From: an uncultured Pirellulaceae bacterium | GTDB lineage: Bacteria; Planctomycetota; Planctomycetia; Pirellulales; Pirellulaceae | Direction of reading: 5' to 3' | Length of the DNA: 33,539 nt | Assembly: GCA_937944405.1 (NCBI GenBank) | Contig: CALDYR010000110.1 | Span: 1 to 33,539, forward strand | In this document: positions 15,710 through 23,138 of the stretch, one piece after another | How positions within the stretch are numbered: position 1 is the stretch's first letter | Layout of the letters: every line of letters begins with the position of its first letter | Translations under genes and position numbers: made by a program | Notes under the pieces: generated by a model | What the model was told of the DNA's origin: nothing | Database searches by the model: none | The model's input: only the letters and a program-made list of their open reading frames with translations

Positions 15710-17102
15710 AATGGCGTTGCTCCAATCGACGAATTTGATCGCGGTACTTCGTCGCCGAAGCGTAGTGTTCTTTTTCGACCGCAACGGCCAATTTACGTTT
15801 GAGGCGTGTGAGTTCAAAAATTGAACTCACTGCTACGGCTTGTTCTTGGGAGACCATGCCAAACGCAATCCCCAAACGAACGGCTGATATCAACGCCAAC
15901 AGTTCCTCATCGGAACGTTGCACTTTAAGCGTCAACGCGCGGCAGGCGTCGGCAGTTTGCGATGCGATTTCGTCACCGTATTGCTGGAACAGCGATTTTC
16001 GGGCCGCTCTTTCATAATCGACGATCGCTGGGACCACGGCGCGGACAAGGTTGATCAATCCGGCTTCCGATTTTCCCAAGGTCACCTGATTGCCGATGCG
16101 AAAGAAGTCCCCCCACGCGTCATCACTGTAAACGCCACGGGCTACGATACCTTCACGCATCAATGCGGTGAAAGCCGCGTCTAACCTTCCCAAGGTTGCT
16201 AACGCTGGCAGATGAAGTAGAACCGTAATTCGCATTCCGGTGCCGACGTTGGCCGGCGACGAAGACAAATATCCCCACTGAGCACTGAAAGCGTAATTTA
16301 ATAGTTGTTCGAATTCGTCGTCGATGTGTGAGATTTTTTGCCACATCCAACCCAGCGGATAACCTGCGGTCAACAGTTGCAATCGGAGATGGTCTTCTTC
16401 GTTCACCGTTATGCTGACATCATGCAATGGTTCGACAGCACCTTCGCCGAGTTCCGACCGAAGTCTCTTCAATGGTTCGACATCAAAATTCTCCAATGAC
16501 GTTGCATTTTCTACTCGTTGCAGAAAAGACGATTCCAATCGTTCCTCAAACAAGATGTGGTCGGCAATGTTCCGGTTGGTCGCCGAAAGGCTGTTCGATT
16601 GCAAATCGTCTAAGTCGAGGTCTTCGGTGGCAAGGTTTTCAATTGCGTCGTTTTGGTCGGCAAACCGTTGACCCGCAAAATTTTCAACGTCAGCGACATC
16701 TGAGATTTCAGTTTCCAACATCACTTGCGCTTCTTCCTGCTGTGCCGGGAACATCGGTTGTGGTTGGGCAAGCTTCGTTCTTCCGATCTTCAAATCCATG
16801 ATCGACTGAAACTCCAGCAGGAACTGTCGCTCGATTTCTTTGAGTTGTTCGGTGTCAACGATCGATAGATTTTCCAATCCCGGCGACCGCCCGATGCAGG
16901 CGCCGATTGTCTCGAGCACCGTCGATTGCTGTTCTTCTGAGCTAACCCCAACAAAAGGATATTCGGCAATGTTGCGGAACAATTGAATCCGACTGGCGAC
17001 AATAACATCACTGTTTTGGTCGTCGCACTGAACTGGGGGATGGGAGGCCTGCTGGAAAAATCCGTCGTTGGTCGCAGCGTCTTCGGGGAATTTATCAGTC
17101 AC
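15699..17102 (-). CDS. Degenerate McsB paralogue with N-terminal insertion and C-terminal UVR motif
   Basis: GTG 17102 overlaps the mcsA stop as GTGACTGA and has AGGAAGGG upstream; an earlier in-frame ATG is at 17141. Numbering is from GTG. The core matches McsB (NEEDHLRLQ at 234-242; NVGTGMR and LLHLPAL), but catalytic features are altered. ASRIQLFRN (36-44) has lost a nucleotide-binding Arg, SSSPANVG has Ser282 in place of the active-site Cys, and the glycine loop is shortened to RGVYSDDAWGDFF. Residues ~100-217 are an acidic insertion absent from the neighbouring mcsB. The C-terminus (433-461, LKRKLAVAVEKEHYASATKY) is a UVR motif like that of McsA. It is probably a pseudokinase or adaptor working with McsA and McsB; this is inference. 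Confidence 0.85.
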   Translation of the reverse strand: MTDKFPEDAATNDGFFQQASHPPVQCDDQNSDVIVASRIQLFRNIAEYPFVGVSSEEQQSTVLETIGACIGRSPGLENLSIVDTEQLKEIERQFLLEFQSIMDLKIGRTKLAQPQPMFPAQQEEAQVMLETEISDVADVENFAGQRFADQNDAIENLATEDLDLDDLQSNSLSATNRNIADHILFEERLESSFLQRVENATSLENFDVEPLKRLRSELGEGAVEPLHDVSITVNEEDHLRLQLLTAGYPLGWMWQKISHIDDEFEQLLNYAFSAQWGYLSSSPANVGTGMRITVLLHLPALATLGRLDAAFTALMREGIVARGVYSDDAWGDFFRIGNQVTLGKSEAGLINLVRAVVPAIVDYERAARKSLFQQYGDEIASQTADACRALTLKVQRSDEELLALISAVRLGIAFGMVSQEQAVAVSSIFELTRLKRKLAVAVEKEHYASATKYRDQIRRLEQRHYGH

Positions 17103-17613
17103 TGGATTGCCCTTCCTGTTCGATTTCCCGGATGCGATCACGGATTTCTTTAGCCTGTTCGTAGTCCTCTTGTTGGACGGCCTCCTTCATCGCGCGCCGT
17201 AATCGGATCAGTTCCGTCTGAGATTCGGTATCGCAGACGCCGCGTTTGGGCTGTTTACCGACGTGTGCGCTTTCGCCGTGAACGTTGATCAGCAGCGGTT
17301 CGAGTTCCTCGCCGAAGAATACGTAATCGTGCGGGCACCCTAAACGGCCGGCTTGGCGGAATTCGTAGAATGAGATTCCGCAGATCGGGCACTCACGGTC
17401 GTCCAGCGCTTTGAGGTCTTCGGCCGTTTGTTCGAGTTTGAGCTGTTTGGATAATACGCCACTAATTTGGGGGGATTCCTGTTCCCCGTTTTCGGTGCGG
17501 AGATACTGCTTCGCACAATCGGGGCATAAATGAAGCTCCAACAGTCCGCTGTCGTCTCCTGTGAGATCGGTGATGTGAAAAGTTGCCGGTTTTTCGCATT
17601 TTTGGCATTTCAT
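17095..17613 (-). CDS. mcsA: McsA-like zinc-finger activator with UVR motif
   Basis: 172 residues. The N-terminal zinc site is C3-x2-C6 with C30-x2-C33 (KCQKCEK ... HLCPDC). A second site has C75-x2-C78 (ECPICGISFYEF) with C93 and H95 (GRLGCPHDY); the last ligand of a classic four-Cys site is replaced, giving CPHD. The UVR motif is at ~136-168 (LRRAMKEAVQQEDYEQAKEI). In Firmicutes McsA binds and activates the arginine kinase McsB. It is the first gene of a three-gene unit, overlapping the degenerate mcsB paralogue, with functional mcsB behind. This order strongly supports a planctomycete arginine-phosphorylation module. Confidence 0.9.
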   Translation of the reverse strand: MKCQKCEKPATFHITDLTGDDSGLLELHLCPDCAKQYLRTENGEQESPQISGVLSKQLKLEQTAEDLKALDDRECPICGISFYEFRQAGRLGCPHDYVFFGEELEPLLINVHGESAHVGKQPKRGVCDTESQTELIRLRRAMKEAVQQEDYEQAKEIRDRIREIEQEGQSSD

Positions 17614-17994
17614 GTTTTTGTATATCCAACACCATCGTGGGGCGCGGTAACCGTTAAGGCTGTCCCTGTGGCGTCTGCACCCGGAGCGCGTAGTAAGAGA
17701 AATCGAACCAAAGTAAGACCGCTGAACTCAATTTTATCTCCCACGCGAATCAGGCACAAGGTTGTTGCGTCCCGCATCGAGCCAGCACTTGCCTGAAATC
17801 GACCGCGAAGAGTTCGTGATATCAACCATTTTTCGAAATTGCCAATCTGGTAGATGCCAATCTTTACTACTAGAATTCGGGACTAATGGCGGGCCACACC
17901 GGCAACTGTAGACCTCGCCAACAGGGGAAAATTACACTTCACGATTCGACGTTTCATCAACCGAAAAAAAGTCTCATCAGGGACATCGACCTAT
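17614..17994. promoter_or_regulatory. Divergent intergenic region between mcsA and trpE
   Basis: These 381 bp hold the promoters of the mcsA operon (minus) and of trpE (plus). I found no Trp-codon-rich leader peptide, no T-box and no clear attenuator ahead of trpE. A short minus-strand frame ends with TGA overlapping the mcsA ATG, but its product looks like random sequence. Confidence 0.4.
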
Positions 17995-19503
17995 ATGACC
18001 TGCCAGCCATCGCTTGAAACTTTCGAAAAGCTCGCCGCGTCCTGTGACGCGGTGCCAGTGTATCGACGCCTATTAAGCGACACGCTGACACCGGTGTCAG
18101 CCTTCCGGCGCATTGACGACGGCGGGACCGCGTGTTTGTTCGAAAGCGTAATCGGTGGCGAGAAAGTTGGACGATACAGCTTCTTAGCGGCCCAACCGAG
18201 TCTCGAAATTAGTGCCAAGGGCACTCGTGTCACCGTCACCGACAATGGGGAAGTCACTCAGTTTGACGCCATCAACCCTTTGACCGAGATCCGCCAACGA
18301 ATCGAAAATGTAAAAATCGCTCAATTGCCGGGTATGCCACCGTTTACCGGAGGTGCTGTTGGATTTGCAGGATACGACGTTGTGCGTTACGTGGAACATC
18401 TTCCCAACCCGCCTTATGACGACCGCGATTTAGACGACATGGCGTTTGCCTTTTATGATTCGATGTTGGTTTTTGACCACATCAGCAAAACCATCACCGC
18501 GGTTGCTTTGGCTTGGCCGGCAAAATATGACTCTGCCAAAGCAGCTTTTGATGACGCCTGTGATCGGTTGGAAACTCTCGTACAGAAATTTGCGCGGCCT
18601 TCAGGAGACGACTTGGTTTGTACCGACGTGGCTCAAATGGATCAAGCCACTGACGGTGCTCAATACCAATCCAATTACACGCAAAAAGAGTACGAATGCG
18701 CGGTCTTGAAATCGATTGAATACATCAAAGCCGGTGACATCTTCCAAGTCGTACTCAGCCAGCGGATGCAAACAGAAATTCATTGCGACCCTTTAGAAAT
18801 TTATCGCAGCCTACGCGTGCTCAACCCAAGTCCGTTTATGTTCTTCGTACGCAGTGGCGATTGTACCTTGGTGGGAAGTTCTCCCGAGATCATGTGTCGC
18901 GTGGTCGACAACGAAATGACCGTCCGACCGCTGGCCGGAACACGCAAACGAGGCGAAACCGAAGAAGAAGACAAAGCCTTAGAGGCGGATTTATTGTCTG
19001 ATGAAAAGGAACGGGCTGAACACGTGATGTTGGTCGATCTCGGCCGCAACGATGTTGGCCGCGTTGCCCAGTATGGTTCGATCGAACTCCCCGATGTGAT
19101 GGTGATCGAACGGTACAGCCACGTCATGCACATTTCGTCAACGGTGACCGGGCAATTGAACGATCGCAGCGACGCCTTTGACGCGCTGATGGCCAGTTTG
19201 CCGGCCGGCACCGTGTCAGGGGCCCCCAAAGTCCGCGCCATGGAGATCATCGATGAACTGGAAAAACATCGTCGTGGCCCTTACGCCGGAGCGGTAGGGT
19301 ACATCGATTTTTCGGGCAATATGGATACCTGCATCGCCCTTCGCACCATCGTTATCAAAGACAACACCGCCTACGTCCAAGCCGGTGCTGGCATTGTCGC
19401 TGACAGCAACCCCACCAGCGAATACGAAGAAACGCTCAACAAGGCCCGGGGCCTGTTGCGAGCGATCGAAATGACGCACGCGCGGTTGAAACAAAATTCG
19501 TGA
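17995..19503 (+). CDS. trpE: Anthranilate synthase component I
   Basis: 502 residues, the full length of the family. It makes anthranilate from chorismate in tryptophan synthesis, with ammonia supplied by TrpG. Visible features: the N-terminal feedback-site region TACLFESVIGGEKVGRYSFL (the LLES-type Trp-binding motif as LFES), GDIFQVVLSQR, the chorismate-binding PLAGTRKRGETEEED, ERAEHVMLVDLGRNDVGRV, the catalytic ASLPAGTVSGAPKVRAMEII and the terminal QAGAGIVADSNPTSEYEET. These features together favour TrpE over PabB. trpG is not adjacent; hpt follows 57 bp downstream, an unrelated neighbour. Confidence 0.96.
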   Translation: MTCQPSLETFEKLAASCDAVPVYRRLLSDTLTPVSAFRRIDDGGTACLFESVIGGEKVGRYSFLAAQPSLEISAKGTRVTVTDNGEVTQFDAINPLTEIRQRIENVKIAQLPGMPPFTGGAVGFAGYDVVRYVEHLPNPPYDDRDLDDMAFAFYDSMLVFDHISKTITAVALAWPAKYDSAKAAFDDACDRLETLVQKFARPSGDDLVCTDVAQMDQATDGAQYQSNYTQKEYECAVLKSIEYIKAGDIFQVVLSQRMQTEIHCDPLEIYRSLRVLNPSPFMFFVRSGDCTLVGSSPEIMCRVVDNEMTVRPLAGTRKRGETEEEDKALEADLLSDEKERAEHVMLVDLGRNDVGRVAQYGSIELPDVMVIERYSHVMHISSTVTGQLNDRSDAFDALMASLPAGTVSGAPKVRAMEIIDELEKHRRGPYAGAVGYIDFSGNMDTCIALRTIVIKDNTAYVQAGAGIVADSNPTSEYEETLNKARGLLRAIEMTHARLKQNS

Positions 19504-19560
19504 ACTTCTCCGCCGGACTGAATCGGCGGCACTTCCGACCATCCTTTCCATTCAACGACC

Positions 19561-20076
19561 ATGAAAACGTTACTCGACCAAGAACAGCTCAACGATGGCG
19601 TGCAAGAACTTGCCGATGCGATTAACTCGCAATATGGCAACACGCCGCTGACCATTGTCGGAGTTTTGACCGGCAGCGTTGTACTGATGGCCGATTTAAT
19701 TCGCAAACTCAATATGCCTTTGCGAGTGGGGGTCGTCCAAACCAGCAGCTACCAGGGCACCGAACGCGGTAAATTGACAATCAATTCGGAAATGATGTTG
19801 GACATCACCGAACGTGACGTGCTGTTGATTGACGACATCTTCGACACCGGGCACACACTTCAAGAAGTCCGCGCACTGATGCACACGCTCGGCCCGGCCA
19901 GTCTTAAATCGGCGGTGCTGTTATGTAAAACCGGCCGTCAAGAAGTCGATTGGCGGCCCGAATTTGTAGCCTTTGATATCCCTGATGAATTCGTTGTCGG
20001 GTACGGGTTGGATTACAATGACCAATACCGCAACCTACCGTTTTTAGCCTGTTTGGAAGAAGCCGACATCGCGTAA
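19561..20076 (+). CDS. hpt: Hypoxanthine phosphoribosyltransferase
   Basis: 171 residues. It converts hypoxanthine or guanine and PRPP into IMP or GMP in purine salvage. The PPi loop is VGVLTGSVVLMADLIR, the flexible-loop Ser-Tyr is QTSSYQGTERG, the PRPP-binding motif is VLLIDDIFDTGHTL (87-100; D91, D92), and the purine-site region is FDIPDEFVVGYGLDYNDQYR with the ending NLPFLACLEE. The length and every signature are typical. It lies 57 bp after trpE on the same strand and could share its transcript. Confidence 0.96.
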   Translation: MKTLLDQEQLNDGVQELADAINSQYGNTPLTIVGVLTGSVVLMADLIRKLNMPLRVGVVQTSSYQGTERGKLTINSEMMLDITERDVLLIDDIFDTGHTLQEVRALMHTLGPASLKSAVLLCKTGRQEVDWRPEFVAFDIPDEFVVGYGLDYNDQYRNLPFLACLEEADIA

Positions 20077-20201
20077 AAATTTTGGCTCGGCCGCTGCGTT
20101 TGGTTTTTAAACTGTTTACAACATTTCTTTAACGTGGCACGCTAAATCGAGCACCTGACAGATTATAAATTTGTCTCACGTTACCAATTATTTTACCCCG
20201 C

Positions 20202-21452
20202 ATGACCGGCATCAAAAATCGCTCCACCCCCCGTAAGCTTGCCATTATCAATCGCAAGTTCTGGCCGATCTGCGGCGCTGCCGAATTAGAGGTCGCCAAC
20301 CTCTGCCGGTCGCTGAGTTCGGCGGAAAGATCGGTGGACGTCTTAACGGTTCGTTGGCAGAAACATTGGCCGGTTCGACTGCGCTATCGCGAATGCGATG
20401 TGTATCGTTTAGCGAAGCTTTCTACCGGTCCCTTTGGAACCTTTCGTTACTTAAAATCACTGACCTCCCACCTTAGCAAACACCGGTATGATGGCATCAT
20501 TGTGTTCGGGCTGGGGGAGGAAGGTTTCACGGTGGCGACTCACTGTCAACACAGGGCTTTGGTTCTGCGGATCACTCAACTGCACTTAAATGGTCTTGAT
20601 AATTTTTCGACGCGACAAAAAGAAACGTTGGCCGCTGCCACCGAAATTTTTGCCGACACCGTTTCGACTGCTGACTTCATCGGTCAACATCTCCCCACGG
20701 TAAAGGACAAAGTGCGCGTCGTGGCGCCGGTTCATGCGGTAACAGAAACTATCAATCAGTTCCCCGCCAGCAAACTCCAGCCTCAACTCCCGAGAGATTT
20801 TGAATCACGAAAATCGGCCGCTCGGGTAGCGCTTTCGGACGCCCATCCGATTTTGCAAATCGACAATAACCAACCCTTGGTTGTCACTTGCGCTCCGATG
20901 GAAAACGATTTGGGGGTCTGCGATCTGGTACGAGCTTGGAAAACGGTGCAACGCAAACACACCAAATCCAGACTTTGGATCTTGGGCGAAGGGAAAAGTT
21001 CGCGCGTTGTTTGGGACGAGATCCTTGAACTGGATTTGGTTTACACTGCGATCATGCCCGGATTTTTTGACAACCTCAGCCTTGTTTTAGAGGCCGCTGA
21101 TTTGTACGTTCACCCCTCACGCACCGATTCTTCCTGCTGTGTGCTGGAAACGGCCAAAGCGATGGGAGTTTGCGCGGTCGAAACGGCGTCCTTTGACGAA
21201 TTGAAATCCGCCGCTACGACCGAATCAACCCGGGCTTTCATCGAGTGCCCCGATCGTGGATTGCTGGTGCCGCGCGAAACACACACCGCGCTCTCGGCGA
21301 CCCTTGGCTATCTTTTAGATCATGAGCAAGTCGCCACGAAGTTCGGCAAAGAATTGCAACGCAGGATTCTAAATTCAAACGTAACAGATTCCCCGATCGA
21401 CCGTTATTTGAATGCGTTGACCATCGACAGCATCCCCACAGAGACACCCTGA
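20202..21452 (+). CDS. GT4-like glycosyltransferase (first of a pair)
   Basis: 416 residues with a GT-B, family-4-like layout. The N-terminal domain carries LAIINRKFWPICGAAELEVA, a donor/acceptor loop typical of GT4 enzymes, and the C-terminal domain has PLVVTCAPMENDLGVCDLVRAW, LWILGEGKSS, IMPGFFDNLSLVLEAADLYV and HPSRTDSSCCVLETAKAMGV. The usual E-x7-E catalytic pair is reduced to T-x7-E because the first Glu is lost in RTDSSCCVLE. The gene is 31 bp ahead of a second GT4-like gene, and the two probably act together on a cell-surface polysaccharide or glycolipid. The acceptor and sugar are unknown. Confidence 0.85.
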   Translation: MTGIKNRSTPRKLAIINRKFWPICGAAELEVANLCRSLSSAERSVDVLTVRWQKHWPVRLRYRECDVYRLAKLSTGPFGTFRYLKSLTSHLSKHRYDGIIVFGLGEEGFTVATHCQHRALVLRITQLHLNGLDNFSTRQKETLAAATEIFADTVSTADFIGQHLPTVKDKVRVVAPVHAVTETINQFPASKLQPQLPRDFESRKSAARVALSDAHPILQIDNNQPLVVTCAPMENDLGVCDLVRAWKTVQRKHTKSRLWILGEGKSSRVVWDEILELDLVYTAIMPGFFDNLSLVLEAADLYVHPSRTDSSCCVLETAKAMGVCAVETASFDELKSAATTESTRAFIECPDRGLLVPRETHTALSATLGYLLDHEQVATKFGKELQRRILNSNVTDSPIDRYLNALTIDSIPTETP

Positions 21453-21483
21453 CACCATTTTCATTTAAGAAAGAGTTGCTATT

Positions 21484-22644
21484 TTGAGTCGCCGTCTCCT
21501 ACTGGTTGTTGATTCCCTTTTTCCACTGGGAGATGCGCATCAACTAAAAACTTTGGCCAATCATGTGGCACGCGAAAACGAAATCGCCATCTGTGTCGTT
21601 GGACCTGAACAACCAAAAACGCCGAATCTTTTTACCGCGTTCGATGTTCCAGTCTATTTTCTTGCCTCCGACCAGAAATTAAAGCACCGAACCGCTGCAG
21701 CGAAAATTCAGGCCACGATGCGTCTGAGGAAACGCATCACAGCCTTCGGTCCGGATGTCGTTCACGCCTTTGGTACGGCTTCGACCTTGATTGCCGCCGC
21801 CGGGTTGGGCTTAGATCGGAAAACGAAACTCGTCAGCAGTATTCTCTCAAAGTGGCAGCCACAAACCACGATCAATCAATGGATCGAAAGCCGTTTGATC
21901 CAACGTGTAGACCGTTTCATCGTTGCCCACGATTGTTTGAAAGCAGAGTTATTGGATTTTGGAATTCCTGAAACTCAATGCTCGGTACTCGCAAACGCTG
22001 TCGATCACGGCGGCGAAGCCAGCGATAAAGACGATCAACTTCAACGACGCCGTCGGGCGTTGATCGACGCCACGGGGGTGGACCCTTCGGCATTTATCGC
22101 GGTATCTTCGGCGGCTTTGGAACCCGTAACGCGACTCAAAGATTTAATCTGGGCGACAGATTTATTGTCTTGTGTGCGTGACGACGTTCACTTAGTGATT
22201 TTTGGTGCGGGAACCCAACATCAACGCCTGCTCAAATTCGCGGCTTGTACCGAAGCGGAGCAACATATTCATTTTGCGGGTTTACCGGCCAACGCCGATA
22301 TACTGATCGGCGGTGCGGACGTCTATTGGAATTCGCACCTGCAAACGCCACTGCCCTGCAGCGTTTTGACGGCAATGAATTTCGGCGTCCCGGTGATTTC
22401 AGTCTACGGCCCCGAGACCGCTCCTCTGATTCTCCATCAAGAAACAGGATTTGCTGTCAACTTCGGCGCGCGAGACGAATTTGCGCGTTGGACAAAATTT
22501 TTGATTGAGAAACCCGAAGCCGCCCAACAGATATCCGACCAAGGCCAACAGCATATTCGGCGCTGTTTTAGCGGGCACGAGGGCGGCAACGAGATCGAGA
22601 AAATTTACGCCGGCCTCAGTGCCCCAGCGACCCGAACTCAGTAA
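21484..22644 (+). CDS. GT4-like glycosyltransferase (second of a pair)
   Basis: 386 residues from a TTG start; there is no ATG nearby, and AAGAAAGAG precedes the TTG. The N-terminal domain has RRLLLVVDSLFPLGDAHQLK and FGPDVVHAFGTAS. The C-terminal domain has FIAVSSAALEPVTRLKDLIW, VHLVIFGAGTQHQRLL, IHFAGLPANADILIGGADVY and CSVLTAMNFGVPVISVYGPE. The E-x7-E pair of GT4 enzymes is T-x7-T here, so the catalytic glutamates are absent. It may be an inactive or non-catalytic partner of the preceding enzyme, or a lineage with altered chemistry. The genes are close enough to form an operon. Confidence 0.85.
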   Translation: MSRRLLLVVDSLFPLGDAHQLKTLANHVARENEIAICVVGPEQPKTPNLFTAFDVPVYFLASDQKLKHRTAAAKIQATMRLRKRITAFGPDVVHAFGTASTLIAAAGLGLDRKTKLVSSILSKWQPQTTINQWIESRLIQRVDRFIVAHDCLKAELLDFGIPETQCSVLANAVDHGGEASDKDDQLQRRRRALIDATGVDPSAFIAVSSAALEPVTRLKDLIWATDLLSCVRDDVHLVIFGAGTQHQRLLKFAACTEAEQHIHFAGLPANADILIGGADVYWNSHLQTPLPCSVLTAMNFGVPVISVYGPETAPLILHQETGFAVNFGARDEFARWTKFLIEKPEAAQQISDQGQQHIRRCFSGHEGGNEIEKIYAGLSAPATRTQ

Positions 22645-22947
22645 ACCATTCCAAAATTTCCCCCTGACTTTACCGTCGTCGGTAGGAAGTGGAGCTTACT
22701 GATGCGGGGTTCGATAAAGTGGAGTTTGTTATTCGCAGCAAACAGGCGACGATGGACCCCGGTGCATTTGAGCCGGAAGTTTCTAGGTGCGTATGAAGGG
22801 CGGTGAGTTCGATTTTGGGAGAAGATTTCGAGGTAAAAAAGTTGCTGCCCAGTGAGCACAAAAAGGTGCACCAAAGACCATCAGCGTTGTGTACGATCTA
22901 CAGGGCCATAATCCACCGTCCTTCTGAAAATGGCTGCTCTAAGAATT
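22645..22947. other. Intergenic region after the glycosyltransferase pair, no gene seen
   Basis: These ~300 bp before the interspersed repeat contain no convincing gene. The frames on both strands look random. Two partly similar pieces, GGAAGTGGAGCTTAC near 22684 and AAAGTGGAGTTTG near 22718, are all I noticed. Confidence 0.4.
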
Positions 22948-23105
22948 GGTTCTTCCTAGAACTTTGGGCACCGAAGGTGCCCAAAGTTTGCCCTTTCTAC
23001 AGTGAATGCCGTGGGATTATCTCGAATTCCGATCGACAAAGCCATCGGTAACTTGGGTGAATCCCACTACGATTCCGAAGCTTACCACTAAGATCCGGGA
23101 AGCGC
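22948..23105 (+). repeat. Short ISL3-ended interspersed repeat, copy 2 (158 bp)
   Basis: Begins GGTTCTTCCTAGAACTTTGG, ends CCGGGAAGCGC, and codes for nothing recognisable. The left arm and centre match 1783-1882 (for example TTTGCCCTTTC and CAGTGAATGCCGTGGGATT against TTGCCTCTTTC and CAGTGAACGTAGTGGGATT). The right arm, AATCCCACTACGATTCCGAA, matches the reverse complement of 30563-30590. The two arms are themselves similar in inverted orientation, so the whole unit is a long imperfect foldback. A perfect 12-bp hairpin, ACTTTGGGCACC/GGTGCCCAAAGT with loop GAA, sits at 22961-22987. It lies between convergent genes and may end transcription from either side. Confidence 0.7.
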
Positions 23106-23138
23106 AAAAATTCAGATAACAGCCGGCGCTTTTGCCGC

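Noticed and set aside
17610..17825. Minus-strand frame ending in an ATGA overlap with mcsA
   Set aside because: The overlap looks like coupling, but the 71-residue product has no family resemblance and random-looking composition, and mcsA is expected to be the first gene of its operon.
19507..19526. CCGCCG/CGGCGG hairpin after trpE as a terminator
   Set aside because: The stem is only 6 bp and no T-run follows; hpt starts directly downstream, so transcription probably continues.
20157..20175. Near-palindrome GACAGATTATAAATTTGTC before the first glycosyltransferase gene
   Set aside because: The symmetry is imperfect, AT-rich sequence gives such matches by chance, and no regulator is linked.
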